DNA of 38,450 bases from an uncultured Chryseobacterium sp. Its GTDB lineage: Bacteria > Bacteroidota > Bacteroidia > Flavobacteriales > Weeksellaceae. The notes below the pieces were generated by a model. It made no database searches, was not told the DNA's origin, and saw nothing but the letters and a program-made list of their open reading frames with translations. Location: positions 1-38,450 of the forward strand of contig CAJYRQ010000096.1 of the NCBI GenBank assembly GCA_913777465.1, given 5' to 3'. Position 1 is the first letter of the stretch. Each line of letters begins with the position of its first letter. This document shows, one piece after another, positions 33,442 through 38,450 of the stretch. The translations under genes and the position numbers were made by a program.

Positions 33442-33468
33442 AAAGGATTAGAAATATTCTAACCCTTT
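33442..33468 (-). terminator. 12-bp hairpin after the accessory operon
   Basis: AAAGGATTAGAA (33442-33453) pairs with 33457-33468 around a 3-nt loop, with one G-T wobble. Read on the minus strand it is followed by CTTTATTTTTG, so it can end the ABC operon. It also overlaps the -33 region of the response regulator promoter and could instead be a dyad operator. Confidence 0.55.
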
Positions 33469-33489
33469 GTTGCATCATCTAATTAATAA

Positions 33490-34863
33490 TTAAAAAATTT
33501 GGTATACAGGAACTCCTGAAAAATAGCTTGAAAAAATAATAATCATAATAATTTCCACCATAAGATAATCTTTTACAAAGGCAGTATAAGCCAGCTGAAA
33601 TATAAATAATAACAAAAGCCTGGTTATTATCAATACACTGACTTCAATGGAAGAATAATCGAGCACAGGAATAACGATAATTATGTACACAAAAAATAAT
33701 AAAAATTTAGAGAATCCAAAAAGTATAGGAGGATAGCCTGAAATTTTTTCAGCGTACAATGTATTGTTGGTATATTTCCCTGCAAGATAATTCTGGTTAA
33801 GAGGAAGAATTATAATAAATATTGCCGCCACGAGTAGAATTTTTATATTTCCCTGAGCAACAAATGCCAGTATCCACAGAACAAAAGCTGTTAATCTCAG
33901 ATTTCTGCTTAAGGAATGGCTTAGCAGAAAATATTCTGCTTTCAATAAAGAAATAAGGTCGAAAGAATAAACAGACTGCCTTGGAAGATAAACAGCTTGC
34001 TGTACAGAAGACGGCCTTACTTCATTTTTTGCAGGGGTCGGGCTCTGCTCCTTATTTTTTACTCTTGCATATCTTTTAAACAGAAAAGAAGCAGCCAGCA
34101 CAATTATGAATGCGACAGGAAAAAGATACAATTTGTCCACCCATTTTTTAGGGGTAATAAAGTTCTGAAAATTTATATATTGTACGTCTTTATTTTTTAT
34201 TTTTCCTAAAATAAATGAATTGTTATTTTTGGTATTGACGTGCGAAAAATTATCCATCAGCTCCTGGATACCGGTTACATCCAGCAAATGTCTGATCTCT
34301 GTATTATAAACAAAAATGATAAATCCGAAATACAATACATATTTTAAAAATTTCAAGTCTACTAAATAATCGATAACTGTACATATAGTTGACAGAAAAA
34401 ATAAATACGGAACAGTGAAATATAGAAAAGGAATGAGATACAATACGAAATTATAGCTCTGATAATTAATAAACAGAATGATAATTTCCAGAATAAATGC
34501 CAGTATGGTAAGATATAAAAAAAGAGAAATTACCCTGTACATCAACAACTGAAAATTCGATTTCACAGATAAACGAAAATTGACATAGGTATTATCTGCC
34601 ATTTCCCTGTTTTTAAGGTTCTGACTGATGAAAAGAGATAATAAAGCAAATATTGCATTAATATAAACAGGGGTCAAATTACTGATCCAGATTAAATTTG
34701 ATCCTCCGGTGTAATTTCCGACTGTGAATGTTACATAGTCTGATTTAGGATTCGGGATCATAAAAAATCCCAGGATCATAATAACAGCCAGTATATATTT
34801 AAAATAAGTATGCTTAAAAAATAATCTCAGGTTATAGAGAGATATTAAAGGTAATGCTTTCAT
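33490..34863 (-). CDS. Polytopic ABC transporter partner (permease-like)
   Basis: 457-aa membrane protein with roughly eleven or twelve hydrophobic segments in two groups: about 20-215, then a soluble extracytoplasmic or cytosolic stretch with MDNFSHVNTKNNN, and a second group at about 260-457 that contains a polar loop (EQSPTPAKNEVRPSS). No family could be named from sequence alone. The immediately preceding gene is an ABC ATPase (5-nt gap), so this is almost certainly its membrane partner, either exporter or self-protection pump. Rich in Ile, Phe, Tyr, Leu and Asn and markedly AT-rich, unlike the dcw genes. Confidence 0.75.
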   Translation of the reverse strand: MKALPLISLYNLRLFFKHTYFKYILAVIMILGFFMIPNPKSDYVTFTVGNYTGGSNLIWISNLTPVYINAIFALLSLFISQNLKNREMADNTYVNFRLSVKSNFQLLMYRVISLFLYLTILAFILEIIILFINYQSYNFVLYLIPFLYFTVPYLFFLSTICTVIDYLVDLKFLKYVLYFGFIIFVYNTEIRHLLDVTGIQELMDNFSHVNTKNNNSFILGKIKNKDVQYINFQNFITPKKWVDKLYLFPVAFIIVLAASFLFKRYARVKNKEQSPTPAKNEVRPSSVQQAVYLPRQSVYSFDLISLLKAEYFLLSHSLSRNLRLTAFVLWILAFVAQGNIKILLVAAIFIIILPLNQNYLAGKYTNNTLYAEKISGYPPILFGFSKFLLFFVYIIIVIPVLDYSSIEVSVLIITRLLLLFIFQLAYTAFVKDYLMVEIIMIIIFSSYFSGVPVYQIF

Positions 34864-34868
34864 AAAAT

Positions 34869-35609
34869 CTATTTTGCAAAATATTCAAATGCTTTTTCCA
34901 GATTCAGAATATTTTCCTGCTCAGGATCCCCAGAGTCTGCAACCGCTCCCGGAACCAGCCGGTCTACAGTATCTGAAAAACTAATCTGCCCGCTTCGCAG
35001 AATGATAATATGATCCACAAACTTTTCAATCTCATAAATATTATGTGATGAAACAAGTACGATTGCATGTTTCGACATTTTTTTGATGAGTTCATAAAAA
35101 TTGATTCTCTCGATGGGATCCAATGCGCTTGTCGGTTCATCGAGGATTAAAACCTTCGGATCATTTACTAATGCAAGCGACAGGGCAACCCTTTGCTGGG
35201 TTCCGCCGGAAAGATTTTTTACATGGGTATTTTTAGTATGAAAAATATTAAAAAACTCAAGCACATTCGGAATAGTTTCCTTCAGCGTTTTTGAGGATAA
35301 TCCTTTCAGCATTCCGAAATACATCAGGTTTTGAGTCACGGTCAATTCAGGAATCAACCCGAAATTCTGTGGCATATAGCTTAGATCCTTCCTTAATATA
35401 AGAGGATTTTTTACAATATCGGCATCATTGTAATGCAGGCCGCCTTTTTCAGGTTTTGTCAGTGTAGATATTATATTCATTAATGTAGTTTTCCCTGCCC
35501 CATTAAGTCCTAGGATACCATATATTCCTTTGTTCAGGGATAAGCTGATGTTTTGCAATATCGTTTTGTTATTGATTTTGTAACTAATATTATTCAGTGA
35601 TAGGCTCAT
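34869..35609 (-). CDS. ABC transporter ATP-binding protein
   Basis: 246-aa single-domain ABC ATPase. Walker A is GLNGAGKTT at 34-42, the Q-loop lies at Gln81 (YMPQNFG), the signature LSGGTQQR is at 133-140, Walker B VLILDEPTSALDP at 153-165, and the H-loop VLVSSHNI near 187. The helix pattern is that of antibiotic or peptide resistance and export ATPases (CcmA/NatA-like) rather than nutrient importers. The start lies inside the 3' end of the HTTM gene (20-nt overlap), so the two products are translationally linked. Confidence 0.94.
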   Translation of the reverse strand: MSLSLNNISYKINNKTILQNISLSLNKGIYGILGLNGAGKTTLMNIISTLTKPEKGGLHYNDADIVKNPLILRKDLSYMPQNFGLIPELTVTQNLMYFGMLKGLSSKTLKETIPNVLEFFNIFHTKNTHVKNLSGGTQQRVALSLALVNDPKVLILDEPTSALDPIERINFYELIKKMSKHAIVLVSSHNIYEIEKFVDHIIILRSGQISFSDTVDRLVPGAVADSGDPEQENILNLEKAFEYFAK

Positions 35610-36477
35610 GTTTTTTAAAATATTTTGATTCTAGTATTATTTTGGGCTGGAAAGCAATTATATTAAGTATAATCATCACAATTCCGAATGTATAAAGGTT
35701 AATAAGAAGGACGATAATGATATGTGTAACGATAATATAAAGCAAAGTAGCTTTTTTTGTTACTTTATTATAGATAAGAAAAGGATAGAATAATTCTGCA
35801 ATGACGACGCTTAGGGAAATAATCTGAAAAACTACCGGAATTGTGGTGGCTACAAAAGCTGTTAACACATTTACTTCGGTATAAGTACATATCAGATACC
35901 AGATTGCGTCCCCTGTGTACCAATTGTTCCCCATTGCCTTCCCGACTCCTGAGAAAAAGTAGATAACACACAACTGCAATTGTATAAGCCTGATCGCAAA
36001 AGAATACAGTACACGGTTGTATTTTGAATCAATACATAATATAACATTTACAAAAAGGGAAAAGCTTATCATGTAATCGGCTCCATAGGAGAAAGAATAG
36101 CTGCCGGCCACCAGGGCATTATGAATAACAAGGACCAGTATGGCAAAAAACAGCCTGTAGTAATTCATAAGAACAAATATAAAAGAACAGATGTAGATGG
36201 CTACAACCATTGCCAGCGCATATTCATATCTAATCCCGATCCGTTCGATTGTATCCGTAATAAATGTTAGGCGGAATTGATCCTTTCGTATTAAGAAATC
36301 ATTAATCTCCGCATTTATAATTCCGCTTTTGCTGTATATATTGTAAAGATCCGGTAAAATAAGAAGTATATTTAATAAACCAAATGAACAAATAGCAATA
36401 ATAAACAGGTTTTTCTTTTCTATGTTTTTATGATACCCGAAAAAAAAGGCATTGAATTTATTTACAGCAGTATTCAT
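35590..36477 (-). CDS. HTTM-domain (SdpB-like) membrane protein
   Basis: 295-aa membrane protein with about seven segments. The sequence YFFSGVGKAMGNNWYTGDA near 173-191, followed by AIWYL, matches the diagnostic loop of the HTTM domain, the membrane fold of vitamin-K-dependent carboxylases. A later histidine (THIIIVLLINLYTF, His252) is also typical. Bacillus subtilis SdpB, needed to make the SDP peptide toxin, has the same fold. With a secreted peptide and an anchored partner just upstream, an SdpB-like maturation role is the best guess. Family identity is fairly firm, function inferred. It starts 1 nt after the previous gene. Confidence 0.8.
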   Translation of the reverse strand: MNTAVNKFNAFFFGYHKNIEKKNLFIIAICSFGLLNILLILPDLYNIYSKSGIINAEINDFLIRKDQFRLTFITDTIERIGIRYEYALAMVVAIYICSFIFVLMNYYRLFFAILVLVIHNALVAGSYSFSYGADYMISFSLFVNVILCIDSKYNRVLYSFAIRLIQLQLCVIYFFSGVGKAMGNNWYTGDAIWYLICTYTEVNVLTAFVATTIPVVFQIISLSVVIAELFYPFLIYNKVTKKATLLYIIVTHIIIVLLINLYTFGIVMIILNIIAFQPKIILESKYFKKHEPITE

Positions 36478-36478
36478 A

Positions 36479-37030
36479 TTAATTTTTTTTAATATTATAT
36501 ACTGTAGTTTCCTCTACTCTGATCGGTTTATTCCGTTTTATTTCTGCCAGAGAAGGAAATTGCTTTTTTACAATCAGAACGTTCATATCATTGATCTGCG
36601 GATGAAGGGTAAATAATCTTACTGCCATAGATTGGATAACCCGGTTTCGGAAACCTTCATTTTTCAACTGACCTCCTAATATTGTAAAAATACTTTTTAT
36701 TTTAAATGATGATTCAAATGTTTTGCCCGGCAGCATGACGGGTGTATCATTATTTTTAAAGATAATTTCTGTTTTTTTATTGGCTGCATTGGGAGAATAA
36801 TATTCATATCCTCTTTCTATACCGGTATAATAAGAATAATTTCTCATTCCGGTCTGCACTCCATAAGGAAGGTTAAAATATTCAAGGTAATCTATTATTT
36901 TTTTTCCATGGGCATTTAAAGATGAATAGGTAGAATTTTTCCATGTTTTGATAATCTGAATATTGATAAAAAAAGAAGAGCCGATATGGAAAAGCAACAA
37001 TGCTAATAATACTATTTTTAGTGTTTTCAT
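36479..37030 (-). CDS. Membrane-anchored partner of the HTTM protein (SdpA-like)
   Basis: 183-aa protein with one N-terminal membrane anchor (about 4-24) and an extracytoplasmic remainder. GYEYYSPNAANK at 74-85 resembles the aromatic-FxP motif found in partners of HTTM proteins. A C-terminal stretch (MAVRLFTLHPQINDMNVLIVKKQFPS) has the look of the soluble domain that accompanies such membrane domains. Position and size match SdpA, the second maturation factor for the SDP toxin in Bacillus, but I cannot show homology by eye. The gene lies directly downstream of the attenuator hairpin. Confidence 0.65.
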   Translation of the reverse strand: MKTLKIVLLALLLFHIGSSFFINIQIIKTWKNSTYSSLNAHGKKIIDYLEYFNLPYGVQTGMRNYSYYTGIERGYEYYSPNAANKKTEIIFKNNDTPVMLPGKTFESSFKIKSIFTILGGQLKNEGFRNRVIQSMAVRLFTLHPQINDMNVLIVKKQFPSLAEIKRNKPIRVEETTVYNIKKN

Positions 37031-37044
37031 GGGATTATAAAAAA

Positions 37045-37067
37045 GAGGCTAATGTAATATTAGCCTC
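37045..37067 (-). terminator. Attenuator-like terminator after the peptide gene
   Basis: Perfect 9-bp stem GAGGCTAAT (37045-37053) with ATTAGCCTC (37059-37067), 5-nt loop. Read on the minus strand it is followed by TTTTTTATAA. It lies between the peptide stop codon (37092) and the SdpA-like start (37030), so transcription may partly stop after the peptide and partly continue into the maturation genes. Confidence 0.8.
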
Positions 37068-37091
37068 ATAGATTGAATAATTATGAGATAA

Positions 37092-37304
37092 TTACTTTGT
37101 AGCCTCTTCTGAAGATCCGGTATATACATATTCCGAAGAAATAAATGTCCACTCTTTTTTTGCAAGAGCATTTTCTTTTGCTGTTGAAACCGCCTGTACC
37201 GAAACTTTTTCAGTAGAGATGTTTTTTGGATTAGCACTGGCTAGAGTAAATGTACCTGCTGAAAATGCAACGATAAGTGCTGCTGCTACTAAATGTTTTT
37301 TCAT
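37092..37304 (-). CDS. Secreted 70-aa peptide (candidate precursor peptide)
   Basis: 70-aa product with a clear Sec signal peptide: MKKHLVAAALIVAFSAGTF at the start and an AxA cleavage site (LASA before Asn25). The predicted mature part of 46 residues begins NPKNISTEKVSV and is hydrophilic, cysteine-free and ends with EWTFISSEYVYTGSSEEATK. No similarity was recognised. Because the next genes are an SdpA-like protein, an HTTM/SdpB-like protein and an ABC transporter, it may be the precursor of a processed signalling or antimicrobial peptide. It is far shorter than SdpC (about 200 aa). A plain secreted protein of unknown role is the alternative. Confidence 0.75.
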   Translation of the reverse strand: MKKHLVAAALIVAFSAGTFTLASANPKNISTEKVSVQAVSTAKENALAKKEWTFISSEYVYTGSSEEATK

Positions 37305-37398
37305 TTTAATAATTTTTAATGGTTATTTTCCTAATTTGTTCTTTCGGGTTAGATCCCTTATGTTTTGTTTTTAGAGCTACAAAATATCAAAATCTCTC

Positions 37399-37414
37399 AT
37401 AAAAGCGCTTTTAT
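37399..37414. promoter_or_regulatory. Perfect 16-bp palindrome upstream of the peptide gene
   Basis: ATAAAAGCGCTTTTAT is a perfect palindrome located between the GLPGLI stop codon and the peptide gene, about 95 bp upstream of the peptide start. It lies roughly 13 bp upstream of a TATTTTG element (minus strand, 37380-37386), that is, over the -33 position, consistent with an operator. It could also act as a weak terminator of the GLPGLI gene. Confidence 0.5.
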
Positions 37415-37419
37415 ATCTT

Positions 37420-38268
37420 TTATTGGACCAATTCTATAGCTTGATTATTTGCTCCAATCATCTTTTTTATAGTTTCTTCCTGATCTTTTAGTTTTTGTCC
37501 CAGCGTTTTACCGCCCTCTCCTGCTTCGCTTAATTGTTCTGCAGAATACTTGTTTCTGACTTGGGCCAGCGGACTGGTTTTAAATTCGGCAAACATTTGG
37601 GTAAACTTGTTTTTATCTACTGCCAAAGGCTTTTTATTCTTTAATCTTTCATTGAGGCTCAGTTCATTATATTTTTCCAGATTTTTAATTCCTGCAAGCT
37701 GCCAAGAGAAATTTTTGTTTTCATCTTCCACTTTTACAATAAGCCCCGGCAAACCGTAAAATTTATAAGGACCATCCTGGATAGGAATATCCGTAGTAAA
37801 CCAGGCAGTCCAGGTTCTTCCCCACATTTTAGCAGTCGCTTTTTGGATTTTATATTTTTCAAATGAGCTGATTCCTTTTTCATTCGTAATTTCCCATTTG
37901 ATCTTTTGCGGCTCCGGATAAGTAATGAAATCGCTTAAAATCAGATCTGTAAAACTGGTATCATAAGCAGGATAATTTTTCTCCACTTTATACATAAACT
38001 TAGGGTTCTTGATCAGTTTAGCCAGATCAATCTTCACTCCGCTTGCCTTCATTTTCTCAATATTGCTTTCAATGATCGAGTCCTGGGATACTGAAAGGTA
38101 ATCTCTGTAAATTGATTTCTGTTTTGTGACATCCAGAATAGTAAGTTCTTTTTCAACTTTTGAAGAATCCTTATACGGTTTATAAGAAAACTCATAAAAG
38201 AATCTTTTGGCCTGCCCGTTAGTAAATATGTAAAGAATAATTAAAATTATTGATAAGTTCTTCTTCAT
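37420..38268 (-). CDS. GLPGLI family protein
   Basis: 282-aa exported protein of the GLPGLI family, restricted largely to Bacteroidota and of unknown function. The signal peptide (MKKNLSIILIILYIFTNGQA) ends near residue 20. The name-giving GLPGLI motif is at 172-177, preceded by the usual MWGRTWTAWFTTDIPIQDGP (149-168) with its tryptophans. The length is typical and the frame is complete. Its start codon and leader are inside the left arm of the terminal inverted repeat, so its transcription may depend on the spacer orientation. It precedes the peptide operon on the same strand, 115 nt away. Confidence 0.9.
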   Translation of the reverse strand: MKKNLSIILIILYIFTNGQAKRFFYEFSYKPYKDSSKVEKELTILDVTKQKSIYRDYLSVSQDSIIESNIEKMKASGVKIDLAKLIKNPKFMYKVEKNYPAYDTSFTDLILSDFITYPEPQKIKWEITNEKGISSFEKYKIQKATAKMWGRTWTAWFTTDIPIQDGPYKFYGLPGLIVKVEDENKNFSWQLAGIKNLEKYNELSLNERLKNKKPLAVDKNKFTQMFAEFKTSPLAQVRNKYSAEQLSEAGEGGKTLGQKLKDQEETIKKMIGANNQAIELVQ

Positions 38269-38313
38269 TTTCTTTGATTATTAATTTTATCTTATTCAGC
38301 TAAACTATGTGAT
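38263..38313. repeat. Left arm of a 51-bp perfect inverted repeat
   Basis: These 51 bases are perfectly inverted at 38400-38450. The arm covers the leader and first two codons (ATG AAG) of the GLPGLI gene, including TAGTTTAG (minus strand, 38300-38307), a near match to the -7 consensus. Confidence 0.9.
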
Positions 38314-38330
38314 AATATTCACATATGCAA
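38300..38330 (-). promoter_or_regulatory. Candidate split promoter of the GLPGLI gene
   Basis: On the minus strand TTG (38328-38330) is followed after 20 nt by TAGTTTAG (38300-38307), one base away from TAnnTTTG. The -33 part lies in the spacer and the -7 part in the repeat arm. Confidence 0.45.
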
Positions 38331-38399
38331 GAAATAATATTGTTTTTTTTAATCTTTTTTTATAAAATCCCATTATTTATTTCTCTATATAATGATATA

Positions 38400-38450
38400 A
38401 TCACATAGTTTAGCTGAATAAGATAAAATTAATAATCAAAGAAAATGAAG
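38400..38450. repeat. Right arm of the 51-bp perfect inverted repeat (to window end)
   Basis: Perfect inverse complement of 38263-38313, ending with ATGAAG at 38445-38450 on the plus strand, which would be the start of a divergent gene with the same N-terminus. The repeat may extend beyond the window. The 86-bp AT-rich spacer (38314-38399) is not symmetrical. Confidence 0.9.

Noticed and set aside
37049-37237. 62-codon frame overlapping the peptide gene on the same strand
   Set aside because: It lacks a signal peptide or conserved features and runs through the attenuator hairpin; the 70-aa frame has a clear Sec signal and AxA site.

Overview
The window looks like a chromosomal segment of a Bacteroidota bacterium of the class Flavobacteriia, most like Chryseobacterium or a close relative. 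This is inferred from the division gene order with FtsZ followed by YqeY, the GLPGLI family protein, promoters of the TAnnTTTG type, weak Shine-Dalgarno signals and AT-rich spacers. No rRNA, tRNA, CRISPR array or insertion sequence was seen.

Layout. (1) 174-2195, minus strand: an ElaA-type acetyltransferase overlapping the GTPase EngB, then an alpha/beta hydrolase, separated by hairpin terminators. (2) 2468-21425, plus strand: a nearly complete dcw (division and cell wall) cluster, mraZ-rsmH-ftsL-ftsI-murE-(463-aa unknown)-mraY-murD-ftsW-murG-murC-(GxxExxY)-ftsQ-ftsA-ftsZ-yqeY. These genes make the lipid-linked peptidoglycan precursor and build the septal ring. Two genes interrupt the canonical order: an uncharacterised 463-aa protein abutting murE, and a GxxExxY gene framed by inverted repeats and followed by a 156-bp tandem duplication. 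(3) 21832-23976, plus strand: a bacilliredoxin and a GH3-family protein, each with its own promoter and terminator. (4) 24012-29371, minus strand: a tight mutL-rhomboid-EEP-EEP-lipoprotein-lipoprotein operon. The MutL appears to lack the endonuclease motifs. (5) 29699-33413, minus strand: a YoaK/DUF1275 membrane protein and a UspA-like protein preceded by PhoB-box-like direct repeats, then a histidine kinase and OmpR-family response regulator pair. (6) 33490-38268, minus strand, visibly more AT-rich: an accessory operon encoding, in transcription order, a GLPGLI protein, a 70-aa secreted peptide, a terminator-like attenuator, a 183-aa membrane-anchored protein, an HTTM-domain (SdpB-like) membrane protein, an ABC ATPase and a polytopic ABC partner.

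The most interesting region is the last 5 kb. The peptide, anchored partner, HTTM protein and ABC transporter match the architecture of an SdpABC-like peptide production and self-protection system, but with an unusually short precursor. Upstream of it the window ends in a perfect inverted repeat of at least 51 bp around an 86-bp spacer. A candidate promoter has its -33 part in the spacer and its -7 part in the repeat, which is what an invertible, phase-variable promoter would look like. Because the repeat runs to the last base, an assembly fold-back artefact cannot be excluded.
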